Positions 17,892-27,102 of a stretch of 64,000 bases of DNA are shown here, in pieces. Each line of letters opens with the position of its first letter. Position 1 is the stretch's first letter. The stretch lies in assembly GCA_947494205.1 (NCBI GenBank), contig CANLUH010000001.1:186001-250000 (forward strand), read 5' to 3'. The position numbers and the translations under genes were made by a program. The DNA comes from an uncultured Flavobacteriaceae bacterium. GTDB taxonomy: Bacteria; Bacteroidota; Bacteroidia; Flavobacteriales; Flavobacteriaceae. A model generated the notes under the pieces. The model was given only the letters and a program-made list of their open reading frames with translations. It was not told where the DNA came from and searched no databases.

Positions 17892-18944
17892 TTACATATT
17901 ATCTGAAATAGATAATGTTTTTGTTTTAGCCCCAGTAGTGCCAGAAGTTGGGCTATATGTTATTAAAACACTTACAGAGTAAGCCTGTAATCCTCTAGTA
18001 CTTTCGTACGCTTTATGAGTTGTTACAAAATCCTCAGAATTTTGATCGTAAGTAGAACCCTCTGTAACTGTCACTCCAGCTGCTGCCCAATTGTATTGCC
18101 AATCATTTTTACATTCGCACCTAAACCATCTACAGGTTTTTTTCTTTTTATTAATATCACATCTAATATATCTAATAGACTGAAAACCTGTTCGATGAGG
18201 GTTACAGACTCCTGTAGCGTTACTAATAATATAATTTTTCACTTTAGACTTTACAGCAAAGTATATTCCAAATTTTTCGTATTCCAACTTAACTTTTGCG
18301 GAATAAGCATCATCATTGTATGAGTAATCTAAATCATTACAGTTCTCTCTTTTATCTTCTCGCCCGCTAGCTGCTGGGCAAGCAGCTCTTGAGTTATTGT
18401 TTGTTCCATGTAGTTTTATACCTTCTGCAAGTTTTGTATTATTCTCTTCACAAAGTTCTAATAACTCCACTACATCATAACTAAAAGGCAATACAAATAT
18501 TCCTACGTAACTATCATTACCTATAAGCATATTTTCAATTGTTTTTTCATCTGAATATTCTGAGACAAAAACCTTTTTAGAAATAAGATCCAACTTTACA
18601 ATATATTTACCTAAACTAATAAAACCTTCTTCATTAATAAGGTCGTATATCTTATAATCTAAATCATCATCTTCTACATAGTTAACTAATTTTGAATTAG
18701 TAACTCCTTCCAACTTAGCATTTTTTAAAGAGGTAAATGATGAGGAACTAACAAAGGCGTTAAATCTCTGTTCATTATAATTATCAAAAATATCAGAATA
18801 ATCATGTACACTATTAAAACTCAACATTTTTTGGTTAAGGGATACTGTATTCTCTTCTGTTAAAATACTTTTGTCTTCTGTACTACATGATTGTAATAGA
18901 AACAACACAAATATGAATACTAATGAATTAATCGTTTTTTTCAT
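17892..18944 (-). CDS. Cys-rich lipoprotein of unknown function
   Basis: I do not recognise this 350-residue protein. It begins with a lipoprotein signal peptide (VFLLQSCSTEDKS; lipobox Cys20), so it should be anchored in the envelope and possibly surface exposed. The N-terminal half is acidic and looks globular; the C-terminal half (about residues 188-300) contains a cluster of Cys residues (AACPAASG, ENCND, TGVCNPH, IRCDIN, TCRWFRCECKND), probably forming disulfides. A Ser/Thr-rich segment near residues 325-345 ends the protein. It stands alone, with a 536-base gap upstream, and may be an acquired or lineage-specific gene. Confidence 0.6.
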   Translation of the reverse strand: MKKTINSLVFIFVLFLLQSCSTEDKSILTEENTVSLNQKMLSFNSVHDYSDIFDNYNEQRFNAFVSSSSFTSLKNAKLEGVTNSKLVNYVEDDDLDYKIYDLINEEGFISLGKYIVKLDLISKKVFVSEYSDEKTIENMLIGNDSYVGIFVLPFSYDVVELLELCEENNTKLAEGIKLHGTNNNSRAACPAASGREDKRENCNDLDYSYNDDAYSAKVKLEYEKFGIYFAVKSKVKNYIISNATGVCNPHRTGFQSIRYIRCDINKKKKTCRWFRCECKNDWQYNWAAAGVTVTEGSTYDQNSEDFVTTHKAYESTRGLQAYSVSVLITYSPTSGTTGAKTKTLSISDNM

Positions 18945-19481
18945 TTTTATTTATTTAAAAAATTCCACCTACTCTATTATAAAGGCTTTTCAGTTTCCGC
19001 CTTCGTTGCAACACATTATTAATTAATAACTTACATTAAATTTAGGAAAAAAACTGAGTTAGAACCAAGAGAACCTTCCTGTGATTTATAAATTGCAGGT
19101 GTTAAATAGTTAACTAAGGTATTTAGCGATAATGCTAATATTGTACTGTTAGCATAGGTATTTGTTTTTTACAATGCGTTTAGGAATCTTAATAAAACAC
19201 TATTTTCTATAACAGTTACTTACCTCATTTCTAACTAAAAACTTTAATCAAACTGTGATTTCGCTAGTAGTTGATATCATTACATACCAGTTTAAGTTTG
19301 TAAAGTATCACTCTGTCTCCATTTCTATCGTATCTTTGTTTAGCATCCCTACATCTAATGGTTTGTTATAGAATTGATGCTATAGAAAACTCATTAACAT
19401 AATTAGGTAGTCTATTAAGACAAATCAATCGATGAATTATTGGTTAAAGGCATTAAATAATTACTTAAGGTTAATAAAAGA
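18945..19481. other. 537-base gap without a recognised gene
   Basis: No convincing gene, RNA or repeat is seen. TATCTTTG (19331-19338) matches the -7 promoter consensus for the downstream FkbM gene. A 17-codon frame (19432-19485) overlaps the FkbM start by ATGA. Confidence 0.5.
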
Positions 19482-20327
19482 ATGAAAGACTATTTTATTA
19501 GGGTATTATTACAAATTTATAAAACTAAAAAAAGCACCAAACTAAGAACTATAATTAAAACGTTTTTAAAAGACCGAAAAATAGATTTAAAATACAGATC
19601 GTTTTCAGTTAATGTTAGTTCTAGTTCGGCTGTAGAGTTAAAGGTTCTTTTCGATGAATATGATGAAGCTATAATTTTAAACCTTATTGAGCTTTACAGC
19701 AGAAACAATTATAATTTTATAGATATTGGTGCAAATATTGGATTACACTCTTTAACAGCCGCTAGTTCAAACCCAAATATCGAAATATTTTCTTTTGAAC
19801 CTGAACCTACAAATTTTCAAGATTTTTTAAATAACATTACTCTAAATAAATTTAAGTCTATTAGACCTTTTATGATGGGGCTTGGTAATGTAATAAAAAA
19901 TGAAACATTATATATAAATGAAGCATGGAACAAAGGAAAACATTCCCTTAAAAACCAGTTTTCAACTAATAGCAAAGTGGTAATACCAATTTCTACATTA
20001 GATACTTTCGAGAACAATATAAACTCGAGTGATCTGTTTGTTAAAATAGATGTAGAAGGTTACGAAAAAGAAGTTATTGAAGGTGCTATTAACGTATTAA
20101 GCAACACTAAGGATATTGTTTTAAGTATAGAATTGGTAAGTGGTAATAACGAAGCGCAAGCCTGCCAAGATATTATTAATATTATAATGAGTTATGGTTT
20201 TGAAAAACTATATAAAATTAAAGACAGTAAACTTATTGAAGTTTCAAAGTATGAAGAAAGTGCTGATTATATTTTAATTAAAGGAGATCAATCTAAAGCT
20301 CTATTTAACGAACTTATAGGGAATTAA
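19482..20327 (+). CDS. FkbM-family methyltransferase
   Basis: A 281-residue SAM-dependent methyltransferase with the three FkbM landmarks: FIDIGANIGLHSLTA (SAM-binding glycine motif), FSFEPEPTNF, and FVKIDVEGYEKEVIEGA. Members of this family methylate hydroxyls of polyketides or sugars; in Bacteroidota they are usually tied to surface polysaccharide. The N-terminus is basic (about 30 residues) with no signal peptide. It is isolated, between a long intergenic region and a terminator, and its leader would be about 140 bases long if the -7 box at 19331 is used. Confidence 0.88.
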   Translation: MKDYFIRVLLQIYKTKKSTKLRTIIKTFLKDRKIDLKYRSFSVNVSSSSAVELKVLFDEYDEAIILNLIELYSRNNYNFIDIGANIGLHSLTAASSNPNIEIFSFEPEPTNFQDFLNNITLNKFKSIRPFMMGLGNVIKNETLYINEAWNKGKHSLKNQFSTNSKVVIPISTLDTFENNINSSDLFVKIDVEGYEKEVIEGAINVLSNTKDIVLSIELVSGNNEAQACQDIINIIMSYGFEKLYKIKDSKLIEVSKYEESADYILIKGDQSKALFNELIGN

Positions 20328-20398
20328 TCTTCCGATTAATATTAATATCATTATTAAAACTTATTTAGAAACGCTGTTTCAAAACATTTTCAAAAAAC

Positions 20399-20428
20399 AA
20401 AAAGTCTACATTTTCATGTAGACTTTTT
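20399..20428. terminator. Bidirectional terminator between the FkbM gene and tRNA-Tyr
   Basis: A 13-bp perfect stem AAAAAGTCTACAT (20399-20411) with its complement (20416-20428) and a TTTC loop, bounded by A and T runs. Confidence 0.92.
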
Positions 20429-20437
20429 AAGTTAAAG

Positions 20438-20519
<82 letters not shown>

Positions 20520-20625
20520 AAAACCGGATGCAAATATAGTTTAGATTTATAAGTGTGCAAAATAAAAATAGCACCTTTTTTAAATAAATTTTAATAGCTA
20601 TTGATAATGAATTACTTAAAAATAA

Positions 20626-20655
20626 AAAAGAGCCTTTTGTACGAAAGGCTCTTTT
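20626..20655. terminator. Terminator downstream of the outer membrane barrel gene
   Basis: A 12-bp stem AAAAGAGCCTTT (20626-20637) with its complement (20644-20655) and a 6-base loop; A and T runs lie on both sides. It closes the leftward barrel gene. Confidence 0.88.
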
Positions 20656-20689
20656 AAAAAACGTTATATATTGTATTAAATAGAAAACA

Positions 20690-23434
20690 TTATAAGCTAT
20701 AAATAACTCTAAACGTTAAAAATCTAGGCTGTATAAAGTACTCTGTTGCACTTACAGAAAAGGCTCCTACATTTGTATTGTTTTGCGCTTTTGTATTTAA
20801 TAGGTTGGTTGCTTTTAGCTCATATTCTAACTTACTATCTGCATTTTTTCTATACGCTAAAGAGGCATTCCAAAACTCGTAAGTATTAATGGATTTCTCT
20901 TCGTCTCTAAAATCATTAAACGTGTAATCTGTTTTAAAGGTTAATGTTTTAAAGATTAATGCATCAAAATTTACAGAAGGTGCGTGTGTATAAAACTTAG
21001 AACTTGTTGTTCCTTGATTATTATCATTGATTCTATAGTTATATCTAATATCGAAATTTGGTGCTTTTCTAAAATTAGAACTAATTCCTAATATATAGTT
21101 CTGAGTAAAATTCTCATTACTAGATACTCTATTATTAATTAATTGATTAAACTTAGAATAGTTAAAGCTTCCTCTAATAGACGCCTTAATTTTACCAAAA
21201 GTACGTTGAAATCTACCTGAAGCATTAAAGCTTTCATCTGCAAAATCTGAATTTATAGAAGAACTTACATTAACAACACTTCCTGGTTGAAATAAAGAGG
21301 TATTTCTAATACGGTCTATATTTTTAGTATACGATAATATACCAAATACGTTAGTATAATTAAACAGATTAAAACTAAAGTAGTTTAAACTAACATTATG
21401 CGCTAATGCACTTTCTAAATTAGGATTACCAGAATATAGCGAATTGTAATTATTTAATACCAATCCACGTGCTAAATTAGAAATATCTGTAAACTGCGTT
21501 TGCATACGGTAGTTAAACTGAATCGTTTCACTCTTTTTAAGTTGTATTCGCATATTAAAATCTGGTAGCACTCTAAAGAAATTATCGGTAACTTTTGTTC
21601 CAAACTGTCTGTTAACGGCACTATAAGTATGTGCAGAAACCCCAGGAGTAAACGTAAAGATTCCTGTTTTAAAACGGTAGTGTGCTCCTAAATACACATC
21701 ACTAAATGTATATTCTGCAGCATTTGTATCTAAGCCGTCATTAACGGTAGGTGTTGGGTCAAACTCGACTCCACTATCTAAAAACTGAAAGATATTGGTA
21801 TTAAATTTCTGATTACTTAATATAGTACCTAACGTAAAATTAATATTACTTTTTGCATTTAATACATTCCAGTAATCGACCTTAGCATCTAATTGATTAG
21901 ATTTTACACGTTTGTTTTGTGCTATATTATAATTAGACTGTAAACCATCTAAGCCCAAACCTGTAGCAGTAGAATCGTATGAATCTTGCATGTCTGGAGG
22001 CAAATTGTTATTAGCTGGATCATTATCTAGAACAGCATTATAAAAAGGATCCTCGTCTGCTATTTTATGTAATCCTTCAAAAGCAAAAATATTTTTCTCA
22101 TCTAAGGTGTAATAATAGTTTAAGCTCTGGTTCACACTAAAAGGCTTAGCGTTTTCAATTTGATCAATATTACCTATTACGGTTGAGAACACATTTTGAT
22201 TCTGACTTTCGTTAGATAATTTTCCTAAAATATCGTAATCTAATTGGTTATTAGTATTTGGCTGGTATCTAGCATTAAACTTTAATAAACCTTGATCACT
22301 ACTTTGTCTCGTATTAGTTTCGGTATTTTCATTAGGAATATTTAAATCAGCATCTGTATACTGTACACTTCTATTTTCCTGAAGTCTCGTTCTACTACTC
22401 GTAAATATGGCAAATCCACCAACATCTAAAGCCTTGTTTGGTGATACATTAAAGTTAGCTGCACCAAACTTAGTATTAATATCTTTTGCTCTGTTATTTT
22501 GAAGACTTGCAAAATTTAACCCTGTATTACCAATATTAATATTGGTTCCACTACTTTGGCTAGGCGCATTAAATCCACCACTAAAATTGAAGAAGTCTCG
22601 ACGTGTAAATGCTAATTCGCCTATATTATTTAAATCACCAATAAAGTTGATACTTTTCTCTGGACTGTAATAGAATAATTTTGGTTGCGCTATATACAAT
22701 TTATTATCGTCTGCTGTACCTCCTCCTGCAGTAATATCTCCAAACCAGAAATTCTTTTTACCTTCTTTTAACTTAATGTTTATAGCTATATTATCTTGAT
22801 TATTTTGTACGCCTTTTAATTGTCCAACTTCAGAAAAATTCTTTAAAACCTGTACTTTATCTACAGCATTTGCTGGAATATTTTTAGTAGCTAATTTAGA
22901 ATCACCATCAAAAAACTCTTTTCCTTCAACTAATACTTTAGACACAACTTTTCCTTCTACTTCTATCTGTCCATCTGTGTTAATCTCTACTCCCGGTAAT
23001 TTCTCTAATACATCTTCTAATTTCCGCTCGGTACCATTTTTAAAAGAATCCGCATTATAAATTAGCGTATCACCTTTTATAGTCACTGGCATTTCGTAAG
23101 TTAACTCAATCTCATCTAAAGCAGAATCATTTTGCAAGGTAAAGTCTTTTAAAATTGCCTCATCCTTGGTGTCTATAAACTCTTCTCTAGTTTTCATACC
23201 AATGTAACTAATCTGTACTTTGTATTTGGTATTTTTTTCTAATGACAGTTTATACTTTCCTTGCTCGTTAGTAATGCCATAAGAATCTAAAATATTAGTT
23301 ACTTGATTAATAGCAACTACATTTGCTAATTCTAAAGGCGCTCCTAAACTATCTTTAACAACACCTTCCAGTTTCACTTGGGCAAACGTTGTACTAGTCG
23401 CTATTAAAAGCAACACTATAATTATTTTTTTCAT
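20690..23434 (-). CDS. Outer membrane beta-barrel protein, TonB-receptor-like, with CarboxypepD_reg domain
   Basis: A 914-residue outer membrane protein. The signal peptide (KKIIIVLLLIATSTTFAQ) is followed by a carboxypeptidase-regulatory-like domain (about residues 20-105: LEGVVKDSLGAPLELANVVA). Next comes a plug-like section (TERKLEDVLEKLPGVEINTDG ... VLVEGKEFFDGD), then a long beta-barrel of Asn/aromatic-rich strands ending FRVIYSL. This matches the Bacteroidota OMP_b-brl_3 family, related to TonB-dependent receptors; the cargo is unknown. It lies 35 bases downstream of a GLPGLI gene on the same strand, with a second GLPGLI gene beyond and a divergent two-component system. Confidence 0.88.
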   Translation of the reverse strand: MKKIIIVLLLIATSTTFAQVKLEGVVKDSLGAPLELANVVAINQVTNILDSYGITNEQGKYKLSLEKNTKYKVQISYIGMKTREEFIDTKDEAILKDFTLQNDSALDEIELTYEMPVTIKGDTLIYNADSFKNGTERKLEDVLEKLPGVEINTDGQIEVEGKVVSKVLVEGKEFFDGDSKLATKNIPANAVDKVQVLKNFSEVGQLKGVQNNQDNIAINIKLKEGKKNFWFGDITAGGGTADDNKLYIAQPKLFYYSPEKSINFIGDLNNIGELAFTRRDFFNFSGGFNAPSQSSGTNINIGNTGLNFASLQNNRAKDINTKFGAANFNVSPNKALDVGGFAIFTSSRTRLQENRSVQYTDADLNIPNENTETNTRQSSDQGLLKFNARYQPNTNNQLDYDILGKLSNESQNQNVFSTVIGNIDQIENAKPFSVNQSLNYYYTLDEKNIFAFEGLHKIADEDPFYNAVLDNDPANNNLPPDMQDSYDSTATGLGLDGLQSNYNIAQNKRVKSNQLDAKVDYWNVLNAKSNINFTLGTILSNQKFNTNIFQFLDSGVEFDPTPTVNDGLDTNAAEYTFSDVYLGAHYRFKTGIFTFTPGVSAHTYSAVNRQFGTKVTDNFFRVLPDFNMRIQLKKSETIQFNYRMQTQFTDISNLARGLVLNNYNSLYSGNPNLESALAHNVSLNYFSFNLFNYTNVFGILSYTKNIDRIRNTSLFQPGSVVNVSSSINSDFADESFNASGRFQRTFGKIKASIRGSFNYSKFNQLINNRVSSNENFTQNYILGISSNFRKAPNFDIRYNYRINDNNQGTTSSKFYTHAPSVNFDALIFKTLTFKTDYTFNDFRDEEKSINTYEFWNASLAYRKNADSKLEYELKATNLLNTKAQNNTNVGAFSVSATEYFIQPRFLTFRVIYSL

Positions 23435-23469
23435 TGATCTAATTGGTTTGTTAGAGAATTAAAATGAGA

Positions 23470-24480
23470 TTAGTTACGTCTACCTCTTCCGCCACGGTTT
23501 CTACCACCGTACATCTCACGCATTTCTTCCATTTTCTTCTTGATGATATCGTTGTATTCTTGTTTTGTAACTTCTTTTCCTTTTTCTGGTTGCTTAATCT
23601 CAGTTTTCTCCGCTGGATTCATTACTATTTTTGAGCATAATAATGTTGTACGCCCTGCATTAACTTCTAATATTAAACCTGGAAGCCCCCAGTATTCTCC
23701 TGGACCTTGATTAACTGGAATTTGCATAGTGTACCAAGCTGTAACTTCTATTTCTTTTGGCACTTCTATTTCAGACATAAAATCTTTTGCTTTATTTTCT
23801 CCATCTGCAGTCGCTTCTACAGCTTTTCCTGTTACTCCTTCTTCCTTAGCTTCTTCTGTAGTTTCTTTTACGTCATCTTTACCTGTACTTCCACTAGCAG
23901 CTACACTTCTATTTCCTTTTTTCTCTGCCTTATCTTCGTCTTTCTTGTCTTCGTCTTTTTTACGTTTTCTACGCATATTAGAAAAATCCATTTCATCTAC
24001 TTTCTTCATTGCTGTAGCCTTCATACACATATACTGACCAATTTGCTTGGTTTCTCCAGTCATTTTCCACTCAAGCTTTTGCAAGTCTTCTTTAATTAAA
24101 AACTGTTTTCCAAAAAACTCTTGATCTTGTAAAAACTGATTCTCTTTTACATTTTTATATTGTGCTCCTGCTGTAAAACTCCCCATCATTCTTCCAAAAC
24201 CTCCTCTACCTCCTGGAGCTTCTAGTTTTTCTTCTTCTTTGTAAATAGATTCTGTTTTGTTAAATGTTAAAATGAATGTTTTTTCAAACATACTTTTCAT
24301 TCTTTCCATTATCATTTTCTTACGCTCAGGGCTCATTTTTCGTCCGCCCCAACCATCTAAATCCATAGTTGTTTTAGATTGGTAAGTAGCTACACCTTGA
24401 AAGCTATCTTGGGCAAATGTAAAAGTTGATGCAAAAAGTGCTAAACAAGCAATTAGCGTTTTAGTAAAATTTAATCTCAT
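23470..24480 (-). CDS. GLPGLI-family exported protein (with charged low-complexity insert)
   Basis: A member of the GLPGLI family (TIGR01200; also called Porph_ging), named for the motif seen here in EYWGLPGLILEVN. The start is placed at ATG 24480, which gives a proper signal peptide (RLNFTKTLIACLALFASTFTFAQ); an upstream in-frame ATG adds an unlikely leader. Between about residues 165 and 240 it has a charged, low-complexity insertion rich in Lys, Asp and Glu that is much shorter in the neighbouring paralogue. The C-terminus is Gly/Arg rich (YGGRNRGGRGRRN). The biochemical function of the family is unknown. It lies between its paralogue and the barrel gene. Confidence 0.88.
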   Translation of the reverse strand: MRLNFTKTLIACLALFASTFTFAQDSFQGVATYQSKTTMDLDGWGGRKMSPERKKMIMERMKSMFEKTFILTFNKTESIYKEEEKLEAPGGRGGFGRMMGSFTAGAQYKNVKENQFLQDQEFFGKQFLIKEDLQKLEWKMTGETKQIGQYMCMKATAMKKVDEMDFSNMRRKRKKDEDKKDEDKAEKKGNRSVAASGSTGKDDVKETTEEAKEEGVTGKAVEATADGENKAKDFMSEIEVPKEIEVTAWYTMQIPVNQGPGEYWGLPGLILEVNAGRTTLLCSKIVMNPAEKTEIKQPEKGKEVTKQEYNDIIKKKMEEMREMYGGRNRGGRGRRN

Positions 24481-24627
24481 TGTATTAAGTATTAGATTGA
24501 GTCTTAAGTTTATTATTTTCAAAAATACGACTATTAATAACCGTTAGACTCATTTAGACTCTTTATGTTACAGAGGGTTTAATCTTAATACGTTAAAATA
24601 TTCTTAATTTTTTAAAACCAAAAATTA

Positions 24628-25467
24628 TTATCCTCCTATACTAATACTAAAACTATTTCCACCATCTTGCTCTCTAGAGTACTGATTACTCATTTCCTCC
24701 ATTTTTTTCTCTATAATAGCATCATATTTTTCTTGTGTTATTTCTTTACCTTTTTTAGGTTCGGTAATGTCTATTCTTTTCTTTGGGTTCAATACTATTT
24801 TACTACAAATTAAAGTTTCTCTTCCATCATTAACTTCTAATATTAAACCTGGTAAACCATGATAATTACTTGGGCCGTTATTTACAGGTATTTCTGTAGT
24901 ATACCAAGCTGTAGTAATGTATTCTTCCATTTCTGGAGTTGCATCTTCTTCCTCTTCTTCATTTTTACTTCCATTATAACTAAAACTCGTTTTAATAACT
25001 TCTCGTTCTCTTGTTAATGTCGCTTTATAACAAGTATACTCTCCTATATTTTTAGTTTCACCTGTTAATTTCCAATCCAATGGCTTTAAAGCATCTTTTA
25101 CTAAAAACAATTTACTAAAGGATTCATTCTGATTTGTAAAGCGACCTTCTTTTGTGTTTTTATACAAGACATCCGAGCCTCCAGTAGTTACCATTACCAC
25201 CTGTATTCCTGATGGTTGCGGAGCTTCTAATTGTTCATCTTCTTTATAAATAGAAGCTTCTTTATTAAACGTTAATGTATAGGTTTTTTCAAACTGCTTT
25301 TTTAGCTGAGCCATTAACATCTCTTTCATTCCTGAATCTACTTGTGTACTGTCTAATTTAATATCTAACTTTCTGTGTGATTTATACGTTGCAACACCTT
25401 GAAAATCTTGTGCAAAAAGAACCGTAGAGCATAATACTGTTACTATTAATAATACTGTTTGTTTCAT
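24628..25467 (-). CDS. GLPGLI-family exported protein
   Basis: A 279-residue GLPGLI protein with signal peptide (KQTVLLIVTVLCSTVLFAQ), the start DFQGVATYKSH, and the signature NYHGLPGLILEVNDGRETL. It is a paralogue of the next gene on the same strand: both share QGVATY near the N-terminus, TYTLTFNK/TFILTFNK, WKLTGETK and EMxxxY near the end. An acidic run (NEEEEEDATPE) replaces the longer charged insert of the paralogue. It is the most upstream gene of the leftward group and diverges from the two-component system genes across about 120 bases, which probably hold both promoters. Confidence 0.88.
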   Translation of the reverse strand: MKQTVLLIVTVLCSTVLFAQDFQGVATYKSHRKLDIKLDSTQVDSGMKEMLMAQLKKQFEKTYTLTFNKEASIYKEDEQLEAPQPSGIQVVMVTTGGSDVLYKNTKEGRFTNQNESFSKLFLVKDALKPLDWKLTGETKNIGEYTCYKATLTREREVIKTSFSYNGSKNEEEEEDATPEMEEYITTAWYTTEIPVNNGPSNYHGLPGLILEVNDGRETLICSKIVLNPKKRIDITEPKKGKEITQEKYDAIIEKKMEEMSNQYSREQDGGNSFSISIGG

Positions 25468-25588
25468 TTTTTTATATTTTAATTATTACACTACAAAGAT
25501 GTCAATGTTATCTTATGTAGATAGTTAACCAGTGTTAACGTGTGTTAAGCCGTTGGTTTTCTTTACTTTTAACACTTACTTTTGACCT

Positions 25589-27079
25589 ATGAATAGCAAA
25601 AAACTAAAATGGATTCTTTATGTAATTATAGTTGTCATAATAAGTACAATAGGTATTCAAGTATTCTGGAATTACAAAAATTACCAAACCAATAAACAGC
25701 AGCTTATAAACGATGTACAAATTAGTTTAGACAATGCCGTAGATGGGTATTTCGAAAATTTAGCAAAGGAGCAAACGACTAGTTTTATTATGCGTAGTGA
25801 CCATTATTGCGATTCTACTTGTAACCATAAACAGCTTGACACTATAATAAATAATTTAAATATTATTACAGACTCTATCACTGGTTTTAACATGGGCGAA
25901 AATTTTAATATTTTCCAAACAGAAACTAACGATTCTATTTTCGCAAGAATTAGTCACAGTAAATCTCCTTTTAGCTTTGAAAGTATAGAAACAGATACGC
26001 TATGGAATACTTATAAAGATTCTATGAGTTCTAAATTTGAACAGTTAACCTCTAAAATTGTTATTTCTATTACTAATGATACTTTACAGCTAAAACGTAT
26101 AGATTCTCTATTAAAATTAGAGTTGCAACGTAAAAACCTTAATTTAAATCATGGATTAAGTTTTAAAGAGTCACAATTCCATAATCATCAGTTTTTTAAT
26201 ACTCCGGCAATAGATTCTACTGCACTGCAAACAACATCTAAGTCTATGTTTTTACCAGAGTCTAGCACTTTAAAGGTTTATTTTAACAACGAAACCAAAA
26301 TTATACTAAAACGCATTCTTTCTGGCATTCTAATTTCTATACTACTGATTTTAGCCGTTATTAGCTGTCTTATATATATGCTTAAAATTATTAAGCATCA
26401 AAAAGAACTTGCCGAAGTAAAAAACGATCTAATCAGTAATATAACGCACGAGTTTAAAACACCAATAGCTACCATTAGTGTTGCGCTAGAAGGCATTAAA
26501 AACTTTAATGTTATAGACGACAAGATTAAAACAAAATCTTATTTAGACTTATCTACCAATCAGCTTTCTAAACTAACGCTTATGGTAGAAAAACTTCTAG
26601 AAACCGCCACGTTAGATAGCGACAATTTAGAGTTGAAAAAAGAAACCATAGATATTGCTAATATTTTACAGCTTATTGTAGAAAAGCACAAAATGCAAAC
26701 CCAAAACAAAACAATACAATTTAAGACCTCTACAGAAACGGTTTTAACCAAAGTAGATAGCTTTCACTTTGAAAACGCTATAAATAATATCATTGACAAT
26801 GCTATTAAATATGGAGGAGATGTTATTGAAGTAAATATTCTAGAACAAGACAACACAATAGACATTTTAATAACCGATAACGGTAACACACTTACGCAAG
26901 CCAATATTAATCAGATTTTCGAAAAATTCTATCGCGTACCAAAAGGAAACACTCACGATATAAAAGGATTCGGGATTGGACTTTATTATACTAAGAAGAT
27001 TATCGAAAAACACGATGGCTCTATAGCTGTTTATTTAAAAGACAATACCACATTTAAAGTAATTATACCCAAAACATAA
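25589..27079 (+). CDS. Membrane sensor histidine kinase
   Basis: A 496-residue two-component sensor. TM1 spans about residues 8-26 and TM2 about 241-266, leaving a periplasmic sensor region of about 210 residues with a Cys pair (CDSTC, residues 74-78). The phospho-acceptor is His287 (SNITHEFKTP); the ATPase shows the N box ENAINNIIDNAIKYGG, DNG (430-432) and GFGIGLYY (460-467). No HAMP domain is obvious. Its cognate regulator starts 23 bases downstream. It is divergent from the GLPGLI genes, which are likely targets. Confidence 0.93.
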   Translation: MNSKKLKWILYVIIVVIISTIGIQVFWNYKNYQTNKQQLINDVQISLDNAVDGYFENLAKEQTTSFIMRSDHYCDSTCNHKQLDTIINNLNIITDSITGFNMGENFNIFQTETNDSIFARISHSKSPFSFESIETDTLWNTYKDSMSSKFEQLTSKIVISITNDTLQLKRIDSLLKLELQRKNLNLNHGLSFKESQFHNHQFFNTPAIDSTALQTTSKSMFLPESSTLKVYFNNETKIILKRILSGILISILLILAVISCLIYMLKIIKHQKELAEVKNDLISNITHEFKTPIATISVALEGIKNFNVIDDKIKTKSYLDLSTNQLSKLTLMVEKLLETATLDSDNLELKKETIDIANILQLIVEKHKMQTQNKTIQFKTSTETVLTKVDSFHFENAINNIIDNAIKYGGDVIEVNILEQDNTIDILITDNGNTLTQANINQIFEKFYRVPKGNTHDIKGFGIGLYYTKKIIEKHDGSIAVYLKDNTTFKVIIPKT

Positions 27080-27102
27080 AGCATCTAGCCATTAACATTA
27101 TT

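Noticed and set aside
23707..24099. Two overlapping plus-strand frames (130 and 102 codons) inside the GLPGLI gene
   Set aside because: They are low-complexity complements of a Lys/Glu-rich insert, rich in Phe and Ser.
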